DNA from: Flavobacterium azizsancarii
Lineage (GTDB): Bacteria; Bacteroidota; Bacteroidia; Flavobacteriales; Flavobacteriaceae
Direction: 5' to 3'
Assembly: GCF_027980145.1 (NCBI RefSeq)
Contig: NZ_JAMZNK010000046.1
Coordinates: forward strand, 1-45,172
DNA length: 45,172 bases
Shown here: piece after piece, positions 17,052 to 24,333 of the stretch
Position numbering within the stretch: the stretch's first letter is position 1
Layout: each line of letters starts with the position of its first letter
Notes under the pieces: model-generated
Told to the model about the DNA's origin: nothing
Database searches by the model: none
Seen by the model: the letters and a program-made list of their open reading frames with translations, nothing else
Translations under genes and position numbers: made by a program

Positions 17052-17999
17052 ATGTTATTAAAGAAAAGAATTCCCATGAGGTACGTTCTCGGAAAAATTA
17101 AAGTAGAATTAGGTTTGGTAATGACTTACACTATATTGTTTGAAATTTTTCATCACTATTTCATCAATGTTTCCGTTGATATTCCAATTGCAATACCTAC
17201 AATGGTAGGTACAATTATATCTTTATTATTGGCTTTCAAATCTAATCAGGCTTACGACAGATGGTGGGAAGCAAGAATTATCTGGGGATCTATTGTGAAC
17301 GAATCCAGAACTTTAGTAAGGCAAATGTTGACTTTTTATAAGGATCCTGAGTTTTCGGTAGAAGCAAATGAGTTCAAAGAAAACTTTACTAAAAGACAAA
17401 TTGCATGGTGTTATAGTTTAGGGCAGGCTTTGCGTAACAAAGATGCTATAAAACCAATTAAAGAATTGATTAGCGAAGAAGAAGTGAATTTTGTAAAAAA
17501 TCATCAGAATATTCCAAACGCAATATTATTGTTGCACGCCAGAGATCTTAGAATTGCGAGAAAAGACAAACGACTAAATGCTTATCAACAAGTAGAAATT
17601 GATAAGACATTGACAAGATTATGTGATGCAATGGGAAAATGTGAGCGTATTAAAAATACCATTTTTCCAACAACATATAGTATGTATATCAGAATGACAT
17701 TGTGTTTGTTCATTTTACTATTGCCTTTTGGTTTAATTAGTTTATTGAGTTGGTTTGCAATTCCGTTGATTACAGTAATTGCAGGAATGTTTTTTCTAAT
17801 CGAAAAAATGGCAATCCATTTACAGGATCCTTTCGAAAACAGGCCAACAGATACTCCTGTAACCACTATTTCGAATACAATCGAAAAGAATCTAATGCAA
17901 ATGTTAAACGAGTATCAAAGTGAATTTGACATTATCAAAGAATTTGATCTTAAACCCGAAATTAAAAAAGCGGAAAACAACGCTTACTTTGTTTTATAA
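17052..17999 (+). CDS. Bestrophin family anion channel protein
   Basis: The 315-aa protein belongs to the bestrophin/YneE family (PF01062, formerly UPF0187). The core signature SNQAYDRWWEARIIWGSIVN, with the invariant RWWEAR, is at about 70-90. Hydrophobic segments lie at about 20-42, 48-66, 215-235 and 237-258. The C-terminal region has the conserved HLQDPFENRPTDTPV stretch. By family it forms a pentameric inner-membrane ion channel; bacterial members may conduct cations or anions, so ion preference here is not known. It is probably co-transcribed with the UspA-like gene. A strong terminator follows at 18028. Confidence 0.92.
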   Translation: MLLKKRIPMRYVLGKIKVELGLVMTYTILFEIFHHYFINVSVDIPIAIPTMVGTIISLLLAFKSNQAYDRWWEARIIWGSIVNESRTLVRQMLTFYKDPEFSVEANEFKENFTKRQIAWCYSLGQALRNKDAIKPIKELISEEEVNFVKNHQNIPNAILLLHARDLRIARKDKRLNAYQQVEIDKTLTRLCDAMGKCERIKNTIFPTTYSMYIRMTLCLFILLLPFGLISLLSWFAIPLITVIAGMFFLIEKMAIHLQDPFENRPTDTPVTTISNTIEKNLMQMLNEYQSEFDIIKEFDLKPEIKKAENNAYFVL

Positions 18000-18027
18000 T
18001 TAAAATTGATTTTGGTTTCAATTTGTT

Positions 18028-18067
18028 AGCCGGACAATACCTTTAGAAGTATTGTCTGGCTTTTTTT
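18028..18067 (+). terminator. Terminator of the bestrophin gene
   Basis: A 13-bp stem (18028-18040 with 18049-18061, one G-U pair) with an 8-nt loop is followed by a T run. Confidence 0.92.
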
Positions 18068-18101
18068 ATGAATAAAGTATACCATGTTTACAATGCAATT
18101 T

Positions 18102-18129
18102 TGTCACTAGGACCAAAGGGAGAAATCAC
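18102..18129. repeat. Single arm of the GACC(A/G)AAGGGAGAAATCAC repeat
   Basis: This is one unpaired copy of the repeat whose two-armed form occurs at 4587-4688 and 23576-23693. The second arm is missing here, so this is probably a decayed element between two convergent genes. Confidence 0.6.
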
Positions 18130-18205
18130 ACCAGAAATGCCACAAAGAAAATTATCAATTTGTGTTGAGGTTACGTTGTGTGTATTTTATTAAATGAATT
18201 TTAGA

Positions 18206-19624
18206 TCATCGATGAAGTAATCTTCCTAAAATTTGAATGGATTCCCTTAATTCATTTGTCCACGGTAAACCAAAACTCAGCCGCATACAATTCGAAAACT
18301 GATCCTGAAAAGAAAAAATTCTTCCTGGTGCAATACTAATATTGTGCTGCATTGCCAAATGGTAAAAAGCAGCTGTATCAATACTTTTATCAAGTTCTAT
18401 CCAAAGAAAAAAACCACCCTGAGGCTGACTCACTTTTGTTCCTTTTGGGAAAGATTCCAGAATCGTATTGATATAATTATTGCAATTGTGATTCAATATC
18501 TGTCGTATTTTCCTGAGATGATTTTCGTATCGTCCATTTTTAAGAAAATCACCCACAACCTGATGTGTAATAGTAGGAGAGGAGAGCGAATGATAAATCT
18601 TGTTCCGCAATATTTGTTTTTTGAATTTCCCCGGAGAAACCCAACCAACGCGATATCCCGGAGCCAATGTTTTAGAGACAGAGCTGCAGCAAAGAACAAT
18701 TCCGCTTTCGTCATAAGTTTTGCAATTCGTTGGCCGGCTCGCGCCAAAATACAAATCACCGTGAATATCATCTTCAATCAGCGGAATATTATAAAATTCC
18801 ATCAATCTCACTACTTCTATTTTATGTTCGGCCGGCATCATACTTCCGGACGGATTACTGAAATTACTCATCAATAAGCAAAGCTTCACCTTTTTAGACG
18901 AAAGTGCTTTTTTTAGCGCGTCCAATTCTATTCCCGTAGTCATATTTGTAGGCAACTCCATGATGTACAATCCTAATGATTTTGCCAATTGAAGAATTCC
19001 AAAATACGCAGGACTTTCTGTAATGATCGTATCTCCGGGTTTTGTCAAAGTCATCAGACAATGTGATATAGCACTTGTACAGCCCGGCATTGTAATAATG
19101 TCTTCTTCGGTTAATGATCCTCCCCAGGTAAACGACCATCGGGCAATTTCACGTCTTAAATTTGGATTGCCTTTTACTTGTTCATAACCCGTTCCGCTAT
19201 TAGGGAGATTCCGCATTGCCTGAATCATTCCTTTGTTTAATTTGGCGATAGGAAGAAGCTCGTTTGACGGAAAACCCAAAGAAAGCATCGTAATATTAGA
19301 ATCAGTCATATTACCATAAACCTGATCGATCAGATCCTCCCTGTCAATATTAAGGCATTTTAAAACAGGACTGCTTGGTGAAGGTTCAGGAATTGTCCTT
19401 GCCGAAATATTACTTACATAATAACCGGATTGTGGTCGGGATTCAATCAATGATCGGCTTTCGATTTCGTAATATGCTTTGCTGACCGTACTCATACTAT
19501 ATCCTGTTTCGGAACATACTTCACGTATCGAAGGGAGTTTGTCACCAACATTTAAAACGCCTGATTTTATTTGCTTTTCGATCCGGTCAGCAAACTGCAG
19601 ATACAAGTAATTTGAGTTTTTCAT
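18206..19624 (-). CDS. MocR-type GntR/aminotransferase fusion regulator
   Basis: The 472-aa protein joins a GntR winged helix (about 5-72, with LPSIREVCSETGYSMSTVSKAY and the wing SRPQSGYYVS) to a fold-type I aminotransferase domain (about 105-470). PLP-site marks include SPAYFGILQLA, SNFSNPSG, EDDIHGDLYF and the Schiff-base Lys318 in SSVSKTLAPGYRVGW. MocR proteins sense an amine or PLP-linked ligand and often regulate a divergent gene. Here the divergent neighbour is an EamA transporter 176 bases away, the likely target. The aminotransferase half has its key lysine, so ligand aldimine formation is possible. It is a cytoplasmic DNA-binding protein. Confidence 0.94.
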   Translation of the reverse strand: MKNSNYLYLQFADRIEKQIKSGVLNVGDKLPSIREVCSETGYSMSTVSKAYYEIESRSLIESRPQSGYYVSNISARTIPEPSPSSPVLKCLNIDREDLIDQVYGNMTDSNITMLSLGFPSNELLPIAKLNKGMIQAMRNLPNSGTGYEQVKGNPNLRREIARWSFTWGGSLTEEDIITMPGCTSAISHCLMTLTKPGDTIITESPAYFGILQLAKSLGLYIMELPTNMTTGIELDALKKALSSKKVKLCLLMSNFSNPSGSMMPAEHKIEVVRLMEFYNIPLIEDDIHGDLYFGASRPTNCKTYDESGIVLCCSSVSKTLAPGYRVGWVSPGKFKKQILRNKIYHSLSSPTITHQVVGDFLKNGRYENHLRKIRQILNHNCNNYINTILESFPKGTKVSQPQGGFFLWIELDKSIDTAAFYHLAMQHNISIAPGRIFSFQDQFSNCMRLSFGLPWTNELRESIQILGRLLHR

Positions 19625-19800
19625 CCAGAAATAATATTTGTTTTTTTAATAGAATGTGGTATCGTTTATTTCAGTTTATAATTTATAATCTTGAAGATTT
19701 CAAAAAAAAACTGTTATGGTGCAATTTACTAAAACTGTATCTGTATTGCTGTTTTATTTTTTAGAAATTTGCGTTGATAAGAAAATCAAAAACAATATTC

Positions 19801-20718
19801 GTGAAAACAACAAAATACTATATAGCTGCCATAACTTGTTTCGTAATCTGGGGATTTTTCAGTTTGGTTTTAAAGCCTATACATGAATATGCTTCGTTAG
19901 ATATTTTATTCTATCGTGTTTTCAGCTGTAGTGCTCTAATGTTGCTTATAGCTTTTGCTTTTAAAAGAAAAAAAATAAAAGAAGCCATTCAAACTTTTAA
20001 GGAATTGCCAAAAGCAGAGAAACGCAAAACTATTTTGTTGAATATAGGAGGAAGCCTTTTTATAATGACAAATTGGTTTACATTTATTTACGTGATGAAC
20101 CATGTTAGCGTAAAAGCCACATCTTTGGCTTATTTGGTTTGTCCTATTTTAACCACATTGTTAGCTTATTTCATTTTGCATGAAAAACTAAGTAAAACAC
20201 AATGGATTGCCGTTGGTTTAAGCATTTCCGGATGTGTTCTTTTATCTTATGCTAATATTACAGACATGCTTTTTAGTGTAATTATAGGTTTTTCCTATGC
20301 TTGTTATTTAGTAAGTCAGAGAGTAAATAAAGGTTTCGATAAATTTTTAGTCCTTACATTTCATATAACTCTGATCGCTTTGTTTTTGCTGCCCTTTTTT
20401 CCATCATACAGCGGACCTGTTCCCACAGAATTTAAGTTTTATTTCTGTATCGAAACCATTGCAATTCTGTTTACAATTTTTCCATTGTTCCTTAATTTAT
20501 ATGCCCTTTCAGGAATTAATTCTTCAACGGTTGGAATGCTTTTAAATATTAACCCAATGATTGCTTTTCTTTTGGCTATGTTTCTCTATAAAGAACAATT
20601 TGGACTGATACAAATTATAGCATACGGAATTGTTTTTATGGCAGTTTTGGTTTTTAATTCACATCATATTTTTGCAATCAAGCAAAAGTTTGCCACAATA
20701 TCCAAAGATTCTAAATAA
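19801..20718 (+). CDS. EamA/RarD-like drug/metabolite transporter
   Basis: The 305-aa inner-membrane protein has about ten hydrophobic helices in two EamA halves. KYYIAAITCFVIWGFFSLVLKP is cut here to its key part, FVIWGFFSLVLKP, at about residues 14-26, and LHEKLSKTQWIAVGLSISG marks the end of the first half. RarD proteins have this start. The start codon is uncertain: no ATG fits, and GTG at 19801 gives the family-like start MKTTKYYIAA, while a TTG at 19774 would add nine residues. Substrate is unknown. Being divergent from a MocR regulator, it probably exports or imports the ligand of that regulator. Confidence 0.85.
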   Translation: MKTTKYYIAAITCFVIWGFFSLVLKPIHEYASLDILFYRVFSCSALMLLIAFAFKRKKIKEAIQTFKELPKAEKRKTILLNIGGSLFIMTNWFTFIYVMNHVSVKATSLAYLVCPILTTLLAYFILHEKLSKTQWIAVGLSISGCVLLSYANITDMLFSVIIGFSYACYLVSQRVNKGFDKFLVLTFHITLIALFLLPFFPSYSGPVPTEFKFYFCIETIAILFTIFPLFLNLYALSGINSSTVGMLLNINPMIAFLLAMFLYKEQFGLIQIIAYGIVFMAVLVFNSHHIFAIKQKFATISKDSK

Positions 20719-20783
20719 CATGAGTTTTTTATATTTTTTAGTGGTTTTTAAAATATAAATTGCGAGAATCGTGAGGATATGTT

Positions 20784-20817
20784 AAACAGGAATGAATTTT
20801 TTATTCCTGTTTTTTTT
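20784..20817 (+). terminator. Terminator of the EamA gene
   Basis: AAACAGGAAT (20784-20793) pairs perfectly with ATTCCTGTTT (20803-20812), followed by a T run, 66 bases after the stop. Confidence 0.88.
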
Positions 20818-20832
20818 ATGTAGAGGTTTTTG

Positions 20833-20988
20833 CCGCGAATTACACTAATTTACACGAATTATTTTATCTGACTGATCTGCAAAATCTGTGTAAATTTTTT
20901 TGCCGCATCTAAGCGAAGCTTCATTATTTACGTTTAATTTCTAAAGTTAATTAAGAAAAAAATTCGCGTAAATTACTGTAATTCGTGG
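20833..20988. repeat. Long inverted repeat of the CACGAATT family
   Basis: Two 28-base arms (20833-20860 and 20961-20988) match at about 25 of 28 positions when one is inverted. The cores are CCGCGAATTACAC and GTAATTCGTGG. The 100-base centre contains no gene. The same core makes a smaller element at 10076-10163. The rest of the 417-base gap up to the acyl-CoA dehydrogenase start shows nothing recognised. Confidence 0.75.
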
Positions 20989-21135
20989 TAAACTTTTTTT
21001 TGTTTTTCAATAGCTGGAATTAAAATTACCACAATCTTAACAGGATATTTAAATAGGAATGACTATTTTCATTTCTTGCTTTTTTGCGCAATAAACGTTG
21101 GCAAGAAAAAATATAAACTGAACAACTATATTGAT

Positions 21136-23397
21136 ATGAAAAATACCAAACTTCAAGCCTTTATTCCTTTATTTTATTTAGTATGGTCAGATGATTTGCT
21201 GACCCAGAAAGAGTTTACAACCATTCAGAAATTTATTACTGATTTAAGTTGGCTTTCGCCCGAAGAAAAACAAGAATTGCTTTCAAGATTAGACATATCG
21301 AATCCGCCTTCGCGAAATGAACTCACACAATGGAAATTGGATATTGAAAAAAGCATTCAGAATAAAACAGATATAAAATCTATTTTTGATATTGCAGTAG
21401 CACTTTCAGAAAAAGATGTAGATATTTCGACCTTACAATCCAGTTTTATAAAATTAGAGAATGATCTTGGAATTTTAGGTGAAGAAGCACTTCAGAACTT
21501 CAAAACAAAAGCCAGTTCGTTTACGGCAAATTCCCAAGCCAATGCTGATTTTGATATTCAAAAAATAACAGCCATTTTAAACGGTAAAGAAGCTGCAATA
21601 ATCAACAAAGTAAAGTCCGTTATTTCAAGACCCGAATTTGCTTACGAAACCTCCACAGATATTAATGTCTATCGCCAAACAGTTTATAATTGGTGTAAGA
21701 TCTTAGCAGATGAAAATCTTGGAAATATGGCATATCCAAAGCAACATGGCGGAGGAGAAAACATAGCCGATTATTTTGCGATTATGGAAACCTTAAGCTA
21801 TCATGATTTAAGTCTCGTGATAAAATTTGGTGTTCAGTTTGGATTATGGGGTATGAGCGTTCAGTCATTAGGAACTGAAAAACATTATGCTAAATATCTA
21901 AAAGATATTGGTTCCCTTAAAATTCCTGGTTCTTTTGCCATGACCGAGACTCATCACGGATCAAACGTAAAAGGGCTGGAAACGACGGCTACTTATAATC
22001 ATAATGAGCAAACGTTTACAATTCATACACCAAATAAAAATGCCCAAAAGGAATATATTGGTAATGCCGCAGTTCACGGACAAATGGCAACTGTTTTTGC
22101 TAAATTGGTTATCGACGGACATGATTATGGAGTGAATGCATTTATAGTTCCGCTAAGAGATACAAAGGGAAACACCTTAAACGGAATCACTATTGGTGAT
22201 TGCGGACATAAAATGGGATTAAACGGAGTGGATAACGGAACAATTAGTTTCGATAACGTATTGATTCCGAAAGAAAATATGCTGGATCGTTTCGCTTCTG
22301 TAAATGATAAAGGAGAATTCGAAAGCCCGATTCCAAGTGATAACAGACGTTTTTTTACTATGTTAGGAACTTTAGTCGGAGGACGAATCGGGATTCCGCG
22401 TTCTGCTTTGGCTGCAGCCAAATCCGGATTAACAATTGCCATTCGTTACAGCGATCAAAGAAGACAATTTGGTCCTGAAGGCGGATCAGAAGTTCCGATT
22501 TTAAATTACAGAATGCACCAACGCCGATTAATTCCGCCATTAGCGAAAACTTACGCCGTTCATTTTGCTTTGCAATACCTTACAAATCGTTTCCTGAATA
22601 AAACCGAAGACGAAATGCAGGAAATCGAAGCTCTCGCAGCCGGAATGAAATCTTATTCGACCTGGAGTACAAGGGATATTCTACAAGAATGTCGTGAAGC
22701 TTGTGGCGGAAAAGGATATTTATCTGAAAATAGAATTGATGCCCTAAAAAACGATACCGAAATATACACGACTTTTGAAGGTGATAATACCGTTTTGATG
22801 CAATTAGTAGCTAAAAACCGTTTATCAGAATTCAGAAAATCTTTTGGTGAAATGGGAGCTGCAGGAATTATTAATTATGTGTATGAAAATGCAAAAACGG
22901 CCATTACAGAAAAAAATCCAATTGCAACCCGCAAAACAGACGATGAACATTTATTAGACGAAGGGTTTCATTTGCAGGCTTTTATTCATAGAGAAAAAAC
23001 AATTCTTGCATCTGCCGCAAGACGTATAAAAAAATTAGTTGACGGTGGTTTAGAACCTTACGACGCTTTTAATGTTGTACAGCACCAGATGATCGATGTA
23101 GCTCAGGCATATTTAGAAAGAGTCGTTCTCGAACAATTTCAGTTAGCAATAAAAGAAGTCGAAGACATTAAATCGAAAGAAATATTAACAAAACTGAATC
23201 ATTTATATGCACTTTCGCAAATAGAAAAAAACAAAGCCTGGTATCTTGAAGATGGTTATATGGAAGCCGTAAAAACCAAAGCGATTCGCAAAATGGTCAA
23301 TCAATTGTGTTGGGATATTCGACCAGATGCCGTTTCATTAGTCAATGCGTTTGATATTCCTGAGAGTTGTTTAGCGGCTCCAATTGCTGTTAGTTAG
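21136..23397 (+). CDS. Long acyl-CoA dehydrogenase / acyl-CoA oxidase-like protein
   Basis: The 753-aa protein starts at the ATG at 21136 (MKNTKLQAFIPLFYLVW); the upstream frame extension is not supported. Residues 1-170 are an extra N-terminal helical domain, absent from the usual ~380-aa dehydrogenases. The ACAD core follows: FAMTETHHGSNVKGLETTATY (FAD and substrate site), NRRFFTMLGTLVGGRIGIPR, and CREACGGKGYLSENR. Glu548 in YTTFEGDNTVL matches the catalytic-base position of acyl-CoA oxidases. The last ~170 residues form an oxidase-like helical C-terminal domain. It should catalyse the first step of fatty-acyl-CoA beta-oxidation; whether electrons go to ETF or oxygen is not readable. It appears monocistronic. 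The last base of its stop codon begins a 14-bp tandem repeat. Confidence 0.9.
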   Translation: MKNTKLQAFIPLFYLVWSDDLLTQKEFTTIQKFITDLSWLSPEEKQELLSRLDISNPPSRNELTQWKLDIEKSIQNKTDIKSIFDIAVALSEKDVDISTLQSSFIKLENDLGILGEEALQNFKTKASSFTANSQANADFDIQKITAILNGKEAAIINKVKSVISRPEFAYETSTDINVYRQTVYNWCKILADENLGNMAYPKQHGGGENIADYFAIMETLSYHDLSLVIKFGVQFGLWGMSVQSLGTEKHYAKYLKDIGSLKIPGSFAMTETHHGSNVKGLETTATYNHNEQTFTIHTPNKNAQKEYIGNAAVHGQMATVFAKLVIDGHDYGVNAFIVPLRDTKGNTLNGITIGDCGHKMGLNGVDNGTISFDNVLIPKENMLDRFASVNDKGEFESPIPSDNRRFFTMLGTLVGGRIGIPRSALAAAKSGLTIAIRYSDQRRQFGPEGGSEVPILNYRMHQRRLIPPLAKTYAVHFALQYLTNRFLNKTEDEMQEIEALAAGMKSYSTWSTRDILQECREACGGKGYLSENRIDALKNDTEIYTTFEGDNTVLMQLVAKNRLSEFRKSFGEMGAAGIINYVYENAKTAITEKNPIATRKTDDEHLLDEGFHLQAFIHREKTILASAARRIKKLVDGGLEPYDAFNVVQHQMIDVAQAYLERVVLEQFQLAIKEVEDIKSKEILTKLNHLYALSQIEKNKAWYLEDGYMEAVKTKAIRKMVNQLCWDIRPDAVSLVNAFDIPESCLAAPIAVS

Positions 23398-23480
23398 ATT
23401 TTAGAATAAAGATTTTAGAATAAAGATTTTAGAATAAAGAGAATAGAATAAAGAGAATAGAATAAAGAGGATAGAATAAT
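23397..23480. repeat. 14-bp tandem repeat, six units, starting in the stop codon
   Basis: Six adjoining 14-bp units occur: three copies of GATTTTAGAATAAA, two of GAGAATAGAATAAA and one variant GAGGATAGAATAAT. The first G is the last base of the TAG stop of the acyl-CoA dehydrogenase gene. Because the period is not a multiple of three, the units cannot be a simple coding repeat. Confidence 0.9.
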
Positions 23481-23503
23481 AGAACAGATCTTTATTGGGG
23501 CTT

Positions 23504-23693
23504 TGTCAAAGTTTTAAACCAAGGGTGTGAGGAACTTTATCGAAGCCTAAGCTCAAAGTTGATATAGGCATTTTTTGTCATTTCGACCGAAGGGAGAAAT
23601 CACATAAAATAGCTCGGCAACAGTGCGTTGTCCCCGCGTGTGATTTACTTCGTCTGTTCGCTATCTCTAGTTTCCCTTCGGTCGAAAAGACAA
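23504..23693. repeat. Dispersed palindromic repeats between acyl-CoA dehydrogenase and CHMI genes
   Basis: A CTTTGTCAAAGTTTTAAA half-site begins near 23504; its two-armed form is at 36001-36033. Then comes an inverted repeat with arms 23576-23606 and 23669-23693, core CGACCGAAGGGA, of the same family as 4587-4688. The loop carries a second, partial GTGATTT arm. Just beyond, 23714-23744 is a copy of the TTTAATCTGTGG motif. Together these fill the 388-base gap. Confidence 0.75.
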
Positions 23694-23785
23694 TTGTTGT
23701 GCTTATTTTACGTGAAATCACTTTTAATCTTTAATCTGTGGCAATAAATTCGTTACTGCTTATGACAAACTCGAGTTGTCATTTT

Positions 23786-24130
23786 TTAGATCATAGTTTT
23801 ATTAAAATAACTCGCTTTTTCAAAATCTTTTATATTAATCGAAATTACCGGAATTTCAGGAAGTACTTCATTCAGCTTAATAACAATTGCCTTAGAGAGT
23901 TTTGCTTTTTGATCTGTATTTCGGCCTTCCATAATGTACGCAAAAACGTGAATAAAATCGTTTAAGGAATTGCCGTTGTTATAATACGCAAAGGGATTAA
24001 TACGTACTTTAATTTCAGACTCCGTAAAAAGATCAGTTGATAATGCAGCGTTAAAAACATCCTGCATGATGTCTTCTGCAGATTTTAGACGAATTACATT
24101 TTCTGAGCAATCAATGATAAAATGAGGCAT
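23786..24130 (-). CDS. 5-carboxymethyl-2-hydroxymuconate delta-isomerase family protein
   Basis: The 114-aa protein starts at the ATG at 24130, giving MPHFIIDCSENV. Proline directly after Met is the catalytic Pro1 of the tautomerase superfamily, and the His-Phe-x-x-(D/E) start is the mark of the CHMI family. IKVRINPFAYYNNGN and FAYIMEGRNTDQKAKLS are further family stretches, including the conserved Arg positions. True CHMI acts in homoprotocatechuate degradation, but no other genes of that pathway are here, so the natural substrate is uncertain. The longer open frame upstream of 24130 would remove the N-terminal proline and is rejected. Confidence 0.85.
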   Translation of the reverse strand: MPHFIIDCSENVIRLKSAEDIMQDVFNAALSTDLFTESEIKVRINPFAYYNNGNSLNDFIHVFAYIMEGRNTDQKAKLSKAIVIKLNEVLPEIPVISINIKDFEKASYFNKTMI

Positions 24131-24169
24131 TTGTAGATGTATTTTTAGATTATAGAAATTGAGTACAAT

Positions 24170-24177
24170 CAAATTTA
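24170..24177 (-). promoter_or_regulatory. -7 element of the CHMI-family gene
   Basis: The minus strand reads TAAATTTG, an exact TAnnTTTG, 39 bases upstream of the ATG at 24130. Confidence 0.45.
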
Positions 24178-24298
24178 CAAAAATCCAATTGGTGTAAGGA
24201 GGTTTCTTTGTGTTTGTTTTTTTAAAGTCTCTTTTACTTGTTACGAAATTTAAAATTTGCGACTTATAAAAAAATCATTTTTTGTATTCACACTTTCT

Positions 24299-24306
24299 TA
24301 TATTTG
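24299..24306 (+). promoter_or_regulatory. -7 element of the DUF6377 regulator gene
   Basis: TATATTTG lies 27 bases before the TTG start at 24334. A TTTG at 24281-24284 is 14 bases upstream, shorter than the usual spacing. Confidence 0.5.
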
Positions 24307-24333
24307 TGAAATCTCATTATATCTCAAATTGGT

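Noticed and set aside
18344..18877. 177-codon plus-strand open frame
   Set aside because: It lies entirely inside the MocR gene on the other strand, has no family features, and the MocR reading is secure.
19625..19800. MocR operator repeats in the divergent gap
   Set aside because: Some ATACCA-like words occur (for example near 19658), but spacing and orientation are irregular and do not support a site.
22125..22442. 105-codon minus-strand open frame
   Set aside because: Antisense to the conserved core of the acyl-CoA dehydrogenase; no motif or promoter.
23397..23480. Riboswitch or small RNA in the tandem repeat
   Set aside because: The units are purine-rich with no stem-forming complement.
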